Virus record (IMG/VR): IMGVR_UViG_3300046458_000107
Location: 1-23,855 of that record
Length of the DNA: 23,855 nucleotides
Strand: one strand, 5' to 3'
Origin: a virus
Shown: in pieces, positions 14,586-23,316 of the stretch
How positions within the stretch are numbered: the first letter of the stretch is position 1
Layout: every line of letters starts with the position of its first letter
Made by a program: the position numbers and the translations under genes
The notes under the pieces: model-generated
What the model saw: the letters and a program-made list of their open reading frames with translations, nothing else
Database searches by the model: none
What the model was told of the DNA's origin: nothing

Positions 14586-15142
14586 GCGGGTAACTCCAGC
14601 ACTGGCAGACCAGCGAGGAACGTGTCGAGATCAGGCTGCAGCTTCTCGCCGGCCAGCACCGCATTCAGCTCGGTATGCGCGAAGTCCCAGACCAGCGAGC
14701 GCCAGCGACGGAAGGCCTGGCCGTCTGCCTGAAAGCGCGGCACTGCCGGCTCATCGGCGTATGAGATGGCGGTGAACAGACTGTCGTAACCTCGCTCATT
14801 GGCTGCCGTTTCCATCTTCGCCTGCACCGCCTGCTCGAACATCGCTGTGGTCTGGGCTTGGATTGCCGCGTCGCGCTCGGCCTTCTCGTCAGCCGTCAGA
14901 TTGACCTGCTTGTGGGTGACGACCACGACCTTGCGATCAGGATCCAGGGTCAGCACCTCGGCGCCCCATTTCTTGTTCGCGCCCAGTTCGCCGTCGCCAT
15001 TCTCTTCCGGCCACCAGGCAGCAGCCTGCACGCCCAGTGCGGAATCAGTCCAGGTAAGATCCAGCAGCGATTCTGGCGCCAGCCCCTTGAGGAAGTCCGG
15101 CAACTCCTCGCGAATCGGTTTTCCGTTTTCGACCTTCACCAT
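14582..15142 (-). CDS. Phage tail-fibre assembly-type protein
   Basis: A 186-residue soluble protein directly after the fibre-like gene, overlapping it by seven bases. The N-terminal half is Trp-rich (LTWTDSALGVQAAAWWPEE), the middle is an acidic helix, and the C-terminal part (NERGYDSLFTAISYADEP, then AFRRWRSLVWDFAH) resembles the DUF4376-like C-terminus found in many tail-fibre assembly proteins. Such proteins help fibre subunits fold and trimerise. The position and C-terminal motif support the call; the specific family is not certain. Confidence 0.6.
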   Translation of the reverse strand: MVKVENGKPIREELPDFLKGLAPESLLDLTWTDSALGVQAAAWWPEENGDGELGANKKWGAEVLTLDPDRKVVVVTHKQVNLTADEKAERDAAIQAQTTAMFEQAVQAKMETAANERGYDSLFTAISYADEPAVPRFQADGQAFRRWRSLVWDFAHTELNAVLAGEKLQPDLDTFLAGLPVLELPA

Positions 15143-15972
15143 AGTTCGATCCTCAACCTTCCATTGCCGCCGTTTCCGCCTGATGCGCCAGTGTTGTAGC
15201 GACCTGCGCCACCACCGCCACCCCCCGCCCCGCCATCGGATCCGTTGCTACTTCCCGCAGATCGAACTTGAGCAGGGCTTCCAAGTCTTTCCGGCGCCAC
15301 ACCCGCAGGCATGACCACGCCAAGCGCTCCCGCATTACCTGCGGCCGCAGCACCGCTCGCTCCCTGACCACCGCCTCCCCCGCCACCAACCCCCGAAGTA
15401 CCAGTACTGCCCGCGCCTCCTCCAGATCCAGCGTCAAAGAGCCCATCACCTCCGTTCCCTCCCACGGATCCGCCATTGCCGCCGGGTGCGGAGAACCCAG
15501 CCGCGCCGCCGCCGCCACCTCCTGAATTCCCAGTGGAGTCACGTTGCCCACCAGTGCCCCCGCTGAACCCTAACGGGCCTCCTATCCCAGCGGCGTTTGT
15601 CCCGCCCCCTCCCGCCAAAAATGAGTAACCCATGACCCAAGCCGTGGTGTTGCCGCCACTGGTTGGCGACGAAACCGCACCCAGCCCTCCAGCTCCGACC
15701 GAATACACGATATCGACCAACGCAGATGTGAGATTGAGGATGGGCGTTGAGTCTGTACCTCCGCCGCCGCCACCGATACCGTTTGTAAAACCGCTGCCAC
15801 CGCCACCGGCGCCCACACCGCTGACGCGGATCTTCTTGTAGCCTGTCGTGTCGATGGTCAGGATGCCAGACCCGGAATCGATGTAGTAAAGCTGCGGGCG
15901 TTTCGATGGCCGGTTGTCTGCCACGGCCTTGGGAATGGCCAGAGGATTCCCAAGGTCCAGAGCCGAGGCCAT
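15136..15972 (-). CDS. Glycine-rich phage adhesin / tail-fibre tip protein
   Basis: A 278-residue protein. The first 45 residues look like an attachment segment, followed by YYIDSGSGILTIDTTGYKKI and then about 200 residues dominated by glycine with repeated GGGG-type stretches broken by Ser, Ala and Asn, ending in LRIELW. This layout is that of the glycine-rich domain of phage adhesins and receptor-binding tips, where glycine helices form a stiff bundle and the loops touch the host receptor. The start overlaps the preceding stop (TGATG). Glycine loops vary quickly between related phages, so host range may be set here. Confidence 0.72.
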   Translation of the reverse strand: MASALDLGNPLAIPKAVADNRPSKRPQLYYIDSGSGILTIDTTGYKKIRVSGVGAGGGGSGFTNGIGGGGGGTDSTPILNLTSALVDIVYSVGAGGLGAVSSPTSGGNTTAWVMGYSFLAGGGGTNAAGIGGPLGFSGGTGGQRDSTGNSGGGGGGAAGFSAPGGNGGSVGGNGGDGLFDAGSGGGAGSTGTSGVGGGGGGGQGASGAAAAGNAGALGVVMPAGVAPERLGSPAQVRSAGSSNGSDGGAGGGGGGAGRYNTGASGGNGGNGRLRIELW

Positions 15973-16391
15973 CAGTAATCCATCCAGCGGCCGGTGAAGA
16001 CGATGCCGGCAGCCAGTGCGACTTGAGATCCGACATAGAGCTTGTCGCCAGCCTCTAGGCGCAGTGGGGTCGCATCGCTGATAAGCGCAAACGCGGTCAC
16101 CGGAATAGCCGTGGTGGTGGCCAAGGTATATGCGGGCATTAGCACGGAATCGATGGGGCGGTAGATCGTGGGAGTTGCGCTCTTGACCAGGAACAGCACC
16201 AGTGAAGAGGCGGTGACAGTGCCGCGCGGCATGGCGGTGATGCTGCTGACGATTGCGCCGTTGGATCCGGCAGTGACGAGCAGCTGCGCGCCGGTAATGG
16301 CGTCAGTGCCCAGTCCGCCAACAGCAGCAGTAACCGCAACACTGAGGCTTTTTGGGTTTTGCGCGAAAGGCGCAGTGAAAGTCATTGGCAC
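15972..16391 (-). CDS. Phage tail/fibre-associated protein of unknown function
   Basis: A 139-residue protein, predominantly beta-strand in character (many Val, Thr and Ala alternations), with no enzyme motif, signal peptide or membrane span. I took the GTG at 16391, which has GAGGG seven bases upstream; an ATG six bases later is the alternative. It is sandwiched between the coiled-coil stem gene and the glycine-rich adhesin gene and overlaps the latter, so it is most likely a tail-fibre or baseplate component. Confidence 0.6.
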   Translation of the reverse strand: MPMTFTAPFAQNPKSLSVAVTAAVGGLGTDAITGAQLLVTAGSNGAIVSSITAMPRGTVTASSLVLFLVKSATPTIYRPIDSVLMPAYTLATTTAIPVTAFALISDATPLRLEAGDKLYVGSQVALAAGIVFTGRWMDY

Positions 16392-16401
16392 AGGAAATCC
16401 C

Positions 16402-16893
16402 TCAGAAAAGAAGAGCGGTAGCGTGAAGAAGCGGAGTCAGCGAAGTGAACTCGACGGCGGTGTTGGTGGAGTTGATTGCCAGCACGTTGCCGGCACCATT
16501 GAGAGCGGGCAGCCCTGCGGCCGCCCCCGCAGCCGCTGCAGCTGTCTGAGCCGCGGCGCGGGCCTGATTGGCCAGCGCCACCTGGTCTTTCGCCAGATCG
16601 ACCTGAGCCTTTCCGTTGTTCGTGGCGTCAGTTGCGGACTGCGCTGCGGCGGTCTTGGAAGAGTTCGCCGAACTGGCGGAGCTCTGGGCATCAGCAGCAC
16701 TTTGGGCAGCAGCCTGGCGATAGCCGTCGATCACCCCGACTTGCTGCCAAATCCACGTCAGCCGGGTGTTGATGTTCACCACCATCGGTGGAAGAGCCGC
16801 CATCAGCGCGTCAGCCTTGGCCGTGAAATCGGCCCGGCCATCCGCCCGGACAGGCGGTTCTGGTAGCTCTGGAATCGGAGTTGTCGCAGCCAT
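16402..16893 (-). CDS. Coiled-coil tail-fibre stem protein
   Basis: A 163-residue protein: a proline-rich N-terminus, a segment with FTAKADALMAALPPMVVNIN, and then a run of Ala/Ser/Gln/Asp-rich heptads (about residues 58-125) typical of trimeric fibre stems, ending in GLPALNGAGNVLAINSTNTA, a motif common at the base of phage fibre proteins. It would form the shaft linking tail tip to receptor-binding parts. Its start overlaps the stop of the upstream gene by one base. The short length means the fibre is small or built from several polypeptides. Confidence 0.7.
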   Translation of the reverse strand: MAATTPIPELPEPPVRADGRADFTAKADALMAALPPMVVNINTRLTWIWQQVGVIDGYRQAAAQSAADAQSSASSANSSKTAAAQSATDATNNGKAQVDLAKDQVALANQARAAAQTAAAAAGAAAGLPALNGAGNVLAINSTNTAVEFTSLTPLLHATALLF

Positions 16894-17792
16894 CAGGTCA
16901 TGCCCTCAATGGTGATTTGCATGTTCGAGTTGTATTTGTCGCCGTAGGTGATATCGAAGGTCTGGTAAAAGCCATAGATGATCGTGGCTTCGTACGTTGC
17001 CTCGGCGATCCAGACGACAGGCTTGGCGCGGATGTCTGTGAGCAGGCGCTTGATCTTCGTGACGTTGTCGGTTTCGACGAGCACCGGGAATTCGCCGTTG
17101 TCGGCAAAGGCGCGCTCGACCACGGTGTAGTTGCCGAAGTCGTCCTTCTTCTTCACCGAGTAGTCGTCGATGCCCACGCGCGCGGTGTAGAGCGTGATGC
17201 CCAGCTCGGTCAGTTTCCCCATGACCAAAGCACCGATACCGGCGGTACCGCTGGCCGCAACGGTCACGGTGATGCTCGCGGTACCGTATTTCGGCAGGTC
17301 CAGGAGGACCGTCGATGTGCGAACCTCGAAGTCCTCGAAGAACCAGTCGAACCAGTTGTCCACGTCGGCGTCGACCACGGTGACGGTGCGCTGATAAACC
17401 ACGCCGTCGACCGGATCAGTCATGGTGACCGTGGCCGACTGGCCGGCAAGGTTGAGCAGCGCGATCGAGTCGACCACGGAGCCCGGCACCACCGTCACCG
17501 TGACGGTGTCTGCGTGCGTAGACCGGGTACCCACCACCTCGTCAAACATGGCCATGCGGTTGGTCGCGCCGAGGTCCAGCCACTTGGCCGGGCTCTCGGT
17601 GGTCACAACCTCGTTGCCTGGTTCAACGCCGGCGGGCACCGCCGCCAGTGCCCGCCAGTTGCGGTCCTTCCAGGTGCGCTTGTCGTCCTTCTCATACGTG
17701 GCGGTGTTGACCCAAAGCGCATAGTCAGCCGGCGGTATGTTCGAACTGGTCACCATCGCTGACGTGACGTTGATCGGCTTGATGAACCGCAT
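16893..17792 (-). CDS. Phage minor tail / tail-tip structural protein
   Basis: A 299-residue protein following the tape measure gene directly (TGATATG junction). I chose the ATG at 17792, with a G-rich ribosome site GTGGGGG, over an earlier in-frame start lying inside the tape measure gene. The N-terminus (MRFIKPINVTSAMVTSSN, then PADYALWVNTATYEKDD) is a pattern seen in small tail proteins of several Proteobacteria phages. The central part is rich in Val/Thr beta strands and the C-terminus (DITYGDKYNSNMQITIEGM) looks like a beta-sandwich edge. Probably a distal-tail or baseplate-hub component; the exact role is inferred from position. Confidence 0.7.
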   Translation of the reverse strand: MRFIKPINVTSAMVTSSNIPPADYALWVNTATYEKDDKRTWKDRNWRALAAVPAGVEPGNEVVTTESPAKWLDLGATNRMAMFDEVVGTRSTHADTVTVTVVPGSVVDSIALLNLAGQSATVTMTDPVDGVVYQRTVTVVDADVDNWFDWFFEDFEVRTSTVLLDLPKYGTASITVTVAASGTAGIGALVMGKLTELGITLYTARVGIDDYSVKKKDDFGNYTVVERAFADNGEFPVLVETDNVTKIKRLLTDIRAKPVVWIAEATYEATIIYGFYQTFDITYGDKYNSNMQITIEGMT

Positions 17793-17793
17793 A

Positions 17794-20700
17794 TCAAACC
17801 CCCACATCAGCTGGCAGGCCGACACGATCCCATTTATCGAGCATCTGTCTTCCCTTATTGGAGTTGTCGAGGATGTCGTCGACCGGGCCCACCAACTTCT
17901 CTAGAAGCCCGGCAAGGCGGTCCAGCTTCTGGCCGACAGCATCGCTCCCGGCGGATCCGGACGAGGACGACACCTGGCCAAGCTTTGGAATCGACACGAC
18001 CGGGCCGCCCGCTGCAAATGCAGGCAGGCTCAGGTTGTTCATCTGATTGAGGAGATCGGTGCCGTAAGCGCTGACGGCAGCGGCATTCATCATGTACTCG
18101 CCGTTGGAAACCCGAGCCAGTATGCTGTCGCTTGTACCAGTACCTGGCCCCGAGATGAGCCCGCCACTGGCGAATGCTGGGAGCGTGCCGTTGGCTTTGG
18201 CCGCGTTGCGGATGGCCTGTTCGAGTTGATCAAGGCTGATCGCGCCGCTCGCCAGTTGCTGCTGCCAGTAGGCCCGACCCGCCGCGTCTGCTTGGTAGCC
18301 CGCGCCATATACCGACTGGTAAGCCGTATCGACGAAGACTCCGGAATTACCGGGAGTAAGCGACTTGCCGCCCGACAGGCCAGCTAGCGCCGCCACCACC
18401 GCAGCGTTCATTGCCTTCACCGCATCGGCAACGCTCTTTACGGAGTTGTCCACACCGTTCAGCGCGTCGAGTTGCGACTGAGCAAAGCTGAGCTGGGCGT
18501 CAAACACGGCTGTCTGCGCGTCATACGCCTTTTTTGCCTGGTCCAACTGGTCCTGCAGCGTCTTCACGGTCTGCTGAGCAGAGGTGAGCTGACGCCCGTT
18601 CAGTTGGTTCAGCTCGGCGACAACGTTCGCTGTCTCACCCTGGTCACGGTTGAAGTCCTCAAGCGAGGCGTACAGGTCCGTGCTGTTGCTGCCAATCGCC
18701 TCAAGCGCATCGCTCAACCCTGAGAAGTTGGCCAGGGAGCCGCCCGCGCGGGCCGTTGCCAGTGCACTTTGCAACGTGGCCTGCGCCTGCTTGCGGAGCA
18801 CCTTCACCGACTCGTCCGACGTTCCGCTCAGTTGCTTGAGCGCCGAGGTCAGGTTGTTGCTGACGCCGGTCAAGTCTCTGACCTTGGTGGTCGCCGCCGT
18901 CATCATGTCGTTCAGCGACGACACCTGGGCGTTATAAGCATCCGTCAGCGCTTTCTGTTGGGCCTGAATCGACCGCTGCAACGTCGAGAACGACGCGCCG
19001 GCGCCATCGACGAGCACCTGCTGTTGCTGAGCCAGAATGTCGTAGGCTGTTGAAGCGCTACCAGCCAAGCCCATCAGCTGGATAAACAGCGTGCGACCAG
19101 CGTCGGTGGTGCTGTCGATCCCCTCCACCATCGCCCTGAAGCCTTGCTTGCTGGCAGGGAACGTGATGTTCAGGTCGGCAAACTGTTTCTTCACTGCGTC
19201 CAGGGTATCTGCCGATTTCTCCGCCTCGGAGAAGAAGGCGCCGTAGTACGTCTGGGTCGCGGTACTGAAGTTCTGCATGCCGCCCGCGAGCGCCACGTAC
19301 TGCTCGGCCAATTTTCCGCCCCAAACCGAAACGGGCAGAGCATTGACGTTCAGCAGCTTGAAGGTGTCGTTGATGCTGTACAGGTTACTGACGAACTCGG
19401 TCAACTGGTTGACGTTGTAGCCATCCAGATCCAGCTTCATCGACTTAGAAATAGCACCTACCGCTTCATTTCCCAGCACCTCGAACCAGTCGGAAATCAA
19501 CTGCGTGACCTGGTCCGAGGTCAGGTCTTGAGTGCTGATCTGCTGCGCGGCAATGTTCAGTCCATCGAGTACGCCATCCTTGACGTCGACGTGCAGCTTG
19601 TCGAACAGATCGAAGACAGTGTCCAATCGGTCATCGAACGCATCTTGCAGCTGTCCTTGCAGCTCGTCGTCCAGCGCCGTCAGTTGGGTGCGCTTTTTGT
19701 TGCTGCCGAACAGCCCACCTTTTTTCTTCTGGTACTTGAACGCATATGCATCAAGATCGCCATCTTTGACGCCGAGTTGAATACCGGAGTTCTTTGTTAC
19801 CCAGTCGCCCGCGAACAATTTGGAACCACCGATGGAGCCGAGCAGGCCGCCCAGAACCGCACCAATTGCCGTGCCAATGCCGGGCATAATGTAAGTACCC
19901 AGCGCCGCACCGCCTTTCGCCCCTAAATACCCGCCTGCGGCACCTGCTGCAGCGCCTTTTGCCCCCGAGTTCTGGTAACCCATGAAGGCGCCGCCGATTG
20001 CGCTGAAATATGGGGCATATGCTGCAGCGCCAGCACCAACGCTTTGACCCAATGCCCCCGAACTCGCCTGATAACTGATAGGGGCATAGGTGAGCGCGCC
20101 GCTGCCATTACTGATAGTGCCAAACAGTTGACCAGCAGCTTGGTCCCAGCCAGCCAGCACGCCCGAGGAATAGCTACCCAGGCCGCTCCATGCTCCAGCC
20201 AGTCCGCCGCTTTGATAGCCAGTGTATAAGGCCTTACCCCAACCAGTAGCGGCGCTGTACAGCGAAGACGCCCCGTTGAGAAGAGAGCCGACGCCGATGC
20301 CCCCGCCGCCACCACCACCCAGCGCTGCGGTCTGGCCCGCCAAGCCGCCAACACCCAGCGCTGTCGCAATCTGGAGCACTATCGGTCGAGTGATCGCCAT
20401 ATGCGCCAGCTCGGCCAGCAGCTGTTTAAAGCCATCGATCAAACTCTGGGAAAACCCTTCGAAGCCCTTGTCGATATTTTTCCAAGCGTCAGCAAATGCA
20501 CCATCGACACGGTCAACCGCCCCCTCGGTGAATTTGCCCCAAGCCGTCGATGCATTCCTGTTTGTTTCATACTCCACACCCAGGCGCCGAAGTGCTGCCC
20601 GATAATCGTCAGCTCTTTCGGGGTAAAGCTTCATTGCAGCGTTAAGAGCTTTCTGGTCCTCGGTATAGTCCTTGAGCAGCTTCGACTCTGGGTAGAGCCG

Positions 20701-22554
20701 GTCCATGATACCGCCGGCGGAACCAGCCTTCTGCGCGAGATCGACAGCCGCCTGCTGAGCCTTAGTGGCGTCCAGCAGTTGCTGGTACTCCTTGCTACCT
20801 ACCTCAATGCTTTTGCCGGCGAGCGCGACTTGCATCGCCTTCTGGACGTTGTACGCCTGGAGAGCATCTGCACCCTGCAATGTGGCCGTGGCCAGCGCCA
20901 ACTGATCGGCAGCGTCCTTGCCAAGGTCATAGGCCTGCTTGCTGATGGCGAGTCTGTCCTCGGCGTCAGCCTGACCATGAATTGCTTTTTCGACTTCAGC
21001 GCGCGCCGCAGCGCCGGTCTTGAGCAGTTCCTGCTCGACCTTCTGCTGAAGGGTGAACTCGCGACTTTTGTCGATCCCGGCCAAATAGGCATCAGCGAGG
21101 CCGCCAGTCGAGCGGATCGCGATATCAGCTTGGGCCTTGAGATCTGCCAGCGCCTTGGCTTCGCGCTTTTTCTGAGCCTCCAGCTCTTTTGAAGCGGCGG
21201 TGTTCGCATTAGTCGCTGCGGTCTGCTTTCCAAACTGGGCCAGCACGTCACCGCCGGTGGCCAAGGCGGTTGCCCGTTCCTCGCGGTATTTCTTCAGGCG
21301 CTCATCAGCCGCCGCACTCTGCTGCTTGTACGCACCGACAGCAGCGTCACGCTCGGCGATAATCTGCTCGATGCTTCCTTCGCGAGCCTGATTGATAACG
21401 TTGAGCGAGCCAGTCAAGCGGGCGCCAACCTGGTCGAGGGTATCGTTTGTGAAAACGGCTTTAACACCGTCCTTGAAAGCGACTGCGTAAGCCTGAGCCT
21501 TGTCGAATCCGGCCAGCACCTCGACAGTCATCAACTGAATGAATGCCCGAACGTTCTCCGGGAAGTCGCTGAACGCCTCGATCATCGCGGCTGTAGCAAC
21601 ACCCATGTCAGAGCCGAGCTGACCGAAGAACTCGCTGAACAACCCGTCGAGAATGACGAGCAGTTCGCCAATATCCCCCACTACCCCGTCAAACTTCGAC
21701 CCGATAGCTTCGAGGTGCGCTTCAAACTGCCCCGAGGCAAGGGAGTCGTTCAAATCCTGCAGGCCGGTGGCGGCGATATCCACCGCGTCCTTCATCAGTT
21801 CGCCCAGGCCGCGCTCATTGATGAGGCGAAAGGTGGTATCCCAAGTGTCGCCAAGGTTGGAAATAGCACCGTCGAGCGTTTTAGCGCGCTGATCCATCGC
21901 GCCAGCGAAATCAGTGTTGCCCAGGTTCAGCAGGTAGCCTTCAATCTCCTTGGCGTTCTTGCCGATGGTGGTGGTTACACCTCGGAAGGTAAGAGAAACC
22001 TTATCGCCCTGCTGGCTGGAGGTGATCCCGAACTCTTTCAAGCGCTCGAATTCACCGGTCGCCGCATCGGCGACCGCCTCAATCATCTGATTGAGGTCCT
22101 TGCCCATGGCAGCTGCAGTGTTGCCGTAGGAGTTCAGCGCAGCCTCGGATGGCGTCAAACCGAGGTTCACCAGCTTGGTGAAGCCCTCAACGGCCTGGTC
22201 CAGGCTGTAAGGAGTTTGAGCGGCAAACCTTTGCAGCGCCTGGAATGCGACAGCAGCCTTTTCCGAGCTGCCGGTTGCGGTGATTAGGCCGGCATTGAGC
22301 ACATCGAACTGCCGCTGAACTTCCACAGCTTTGCTGAGGGCCTCGAACGCGGACACCGCGCTGACCAACGGGCCCAGCAGGCGCGTAGCAGCGCTCGCCA
22401 TGCCGCTGAAGGCACTGTCAACGCTACTGCCTGCCCGGTTGGTGTTATCGGCAAATTTCTTTACACGACTATCACCCAGGTCAAGCTCGCGGCGCAGACC
22501 GGCAGTAGTGGCTTCGATCCGAACGAGCATGCCTTGAATATCGGCATCAGCCAT
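17794..22554 (-). CDS. Phage tail tape measure protein
   Basis: 1586 residues, by far the longest gene. It sets tail length during assembly and is carried inside the tail tube. The N-terminus (DIQGMLVRIEATTAGLRREL) and the region near residues 65-260 (QRFAAQTPYSLDQAVEGFTK, GKDLNQMIEAVADAATGEFE) match the tape measure domain. Long coiled coils follow, then a Gly/Ala-rich hydrophobic zone (about 735-915) that should include the membrane-inserting part. More coiled coils lie at about 1190-1370. Near 1405-1450 a DUF4214-like stretch (YQSVYGAGYQADAAGRAYWQ) is embedded. GGAGAAA precedes the ATG, and a terminator hairpin lies immediately upstream of that. Confidence 0.95.
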   Translation of the reverse strand: MADADIQGMLVRIEATTAGLRRELDLGDSRVKKFADNTNRAGSSVDSAFSGMASAATRLLGPLVSAVSAFEALSKAVEVQRQFDVLNAGLITATGSSEKAAVAFQALQRFAAQTPYSLDQAVEGFTKLVNLGLTPSEAALNSYGNTAAAMGKDLNQMIEAVADAATGEFERLKEFGITSSQQGDKVSLTFRGVTTTIGKNAKEIEGYLLNLGNTDFAGAMDQRAKTLDGAISNLGDTWDTTFRLINERGLGELMKDAVDIAATGLQDLNDSLASGQFEAHLEAIGSKFDGVVGDIGELLVILDGLFSEFFGQLGSDMGVATAAMIEAFSDFPENVRAFIQLMTVEVLAGFDKAQAYAVAFKDGVKAVFTNDTLDQVGARLTGSLNVINQAREGSIEQIIAERDAAVGAYKQQSAAADERLKKYREERATALATGGDVLAQFGKQTAATNANTAASKELEAQKKREAKALADLKAQADIAIRSTGGLADAYLAGIDKSREFTLQQKVEQELLKTGAAARAEVEKAIHGQADAEDRLAISKQAYDLGKDAADQLALATATLQGADALQAYNVQKAMQVALAGKSIEVGSKEYQQLLDATKAQQAAVDLAQKAGSAGGIMDRLYPESKLLKDYTEDQKALNAAMKLYPERADDYRAALRRLGVEYETNRNASTAWGKFTEGAVDRVDGAFADAWKNIDKGFEGFSQSLIDGFKQLLAELAHMAITRPIVLQIATALGVGGLAGQTAALGGGGGGGIGVGSLLNGASSLYSAATGWGKALYTGYQSGGLAGAWSGLGSYSSGVLAGWDQAAGQLFGTISNGSGALTYAPISYQASSGALGQSVGAGAAAYAPYFSAIGGAFMGYQNSGAKGAAAGAAGGYLGAKGGAALGTYIMPGIGTAIGAVLGGLLGSIGGSKLFAGDWVTKNSGIQLGVKDGDLDAYAFKYQKKKGGLFGSNKKRTQLTALDDELQGQLQDAFDDRLDTVFDLFDKLHVDVKDGVLDGLNIAAQQISTQDLTSDQVTQLISDWFEVLGNEAVGAISKSMKLDLDGYNVNQLTEFVSNLYSINDTFKLLNVNALPVSVWGGKLAEQYVALAGGMQNFSTATQTYYGAFFSEAEKSADTLDAVKKQFADLNITFPASKQGFRAMVEGIDSTTDAGRTLFIQLMGLAGSASTAYDILAQQQQVLVDGAGASFSTLQRSIQAQQKALTDAYNAQVSSLNDMMTAATTKVRDLTGVSNNLTSALKQLSGTSDESVKVLRKQAQATLQSALATARAGGSLANFSGLSDALEAIGSNSTDLYASLEDFNRDQGETANVVAELNQLNGRQLTSAQQTVKTLQDQLDQAKKAYDAQTAVFDAQLSFAQSQLDALNGVDNSVKSVADAVKAMNAAVVAALAGLSGGKSLTPGNSGVFVDTAYQSVYGAGYQADAAGRAYWQQQLASGAISLDQLEQAIRNAAKANGTLPAFASGGLISGPGTGTSDSILARVSNGEYMMNAAAVSAYGTDLLNQMNNLSLPAFAAGGPVVSIPKLGQVSSSSGSAGSDAVGQKLDRLAGLLEKLVGPVDDILDNSNKGRQMLDKWDRVGLPADVGV

Positions 22555-22571
22555 TCACTTTCTCCAGGCAT

Positions 22572-22594
22572 AAAAAAACCCGCCAAAGCGGGTT
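22572..22594 (-). terminator. Intrinsic terminator directly upstream of the tape measure ribosome site
   Basis: On the minus strand AACCCGC and GCGGGTT form a 7-bp stem around a four-base loop, followed by a T-run. It lies between the lipoprotein stop (22630) and the CCTGGAGAAA ribosome site of the tape measure gene, leaving no room for a new promoter. It probably ends the lipoprotein transcript and must be overcome for tail genes to be expressed from upstream. Confidence 0.8.
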
Positions 22595-22629
22595 ATGGTT
22601 TAAATCAGCTGCGTCTGGCGCGGCACGCG

Positions 22630-23265
22630 TTAGGGGCTTTTTGCTCGCACTTCTGCTGCATCAATGAGCTTCTGCGCCGCATCAACAAGAGCGAGCGATA
22701 TGGCTTTGCTTACGTCAGATTCTCTGATCGCAATAAACGTGACCGGTAAAGAGCCGGTACCCGTGACTTCTATTTGTTCAGCGGGCTTGCCGGGTGATTC
22801 AACTGTGGCCGTTAAGCGCAACTTCGCCCCGACGACTGCATCTACGCCTGATCCGATAATGGGACTCAGACCCATGAAGCCCATAGCTTTGCTATCGTCG
22901 ACACCAAATTCTAGTTTCGTCTCTCCCGGTTTCAGCTTCACGGTGGACTGCATGCCGTTATCCGTATCGCCAACCGCCGCTGTGGGAATCCGGCTGCGGA
23001 GATCCTCAGCCAGCAATTTACTCAACGGCGCACCTACGACGATCTCAAAATCTCTGTGGCGCCACGAATCACCGTAGGCCGGACTCTGAGTGAGTATTCG
23101 CCTTTGAAACTCCTGCGACAGAATGAGCTGTGCAGAGGCGTCTTTCAGCGGGGTCTTGTAGGTGTATTGCGGCTGTGGCTCGGGCCGAACCTGAATAGGT
23201 GAGCAAGCGCCGATGAGCGCAGATGCAGCACAAATGATGGCAAGTTTGAAAAGTAGTTTTCTCAA
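22630..23265 (-). CDS. Lipoprotein moron between tail chaperone and tape measure genes
   Basis: A 211-residue exported lipoprotein. From a TTG start at 23265, with AGGGAGGGAG just upstream, it reads MRKLLFKLAIICAASALIGAC, a textbook signal peptide with lipobox LIGAC and Cys21. Serine at the next position suggests sorting to the outer membrane. The mature part has a mixed alpha/beta pattern (FEIVVGAPLSKLLAEDL, KLRLTATVESPGKPAEQIEV) reminiscent of YajG-like lipoproteins, but I cannot place it firmly. A host-envelope lipoprotein in the middle of a tail operon, with its own strong ribosome site and a terminator behind it, fits a lysogenic-conversion moron, for example a superinfection-exclusion factor. 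That role is inference. Confidence 0.78.
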   Translation of the reverse strand: MRKLLFKLAIICAASALIGACSPIQVRPEPQPQYTYKTPLKDASAQLILSQEFQRRILTQSPAYGDSWRHRDFEIVVGAPLSKLLAEDLRSRIPTAAVGDTDNGMQSTVKLKPGETKLEFGVDDSKAMGFMGLSPIIGSGVDAVVGAKLRLTATVESPGKPAEQIEVTGTGSLPVTFIAIRESDVSKAISLALVDAAQKLIDAAEVRAKSP

Positions 23266-23316
23266 GCGACTCCCTCCCTGTAGTCGCGGCAATCTACCAT
23301 CAACAACCTTGGATCA

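Noticed and set aside
15180-15800. Possible nucleotide repeat array or CRISPR
   Set aside because: The repetitiveness comes from glycine codons of the adhesin gene; there are no regular repeat and spacer units. No CRISPR array was seen anywhere in the window.
16881-17762. Long plus-strand open frame (293 codons) opposite the minor tail gene
   Set aside because: It is the mirror of a well-supported structural gene in GC-rich DNA, is rich in His, Arg, Gly and Asp as antisense frames usually are, and breaks the packed operon order.
20401-21192. Plus-strand open frame (263 codons) inside the tape measure gene
   Set aside because: Antisense to a convincing 1586-residue protein, with no plausible domain or ribosome site.
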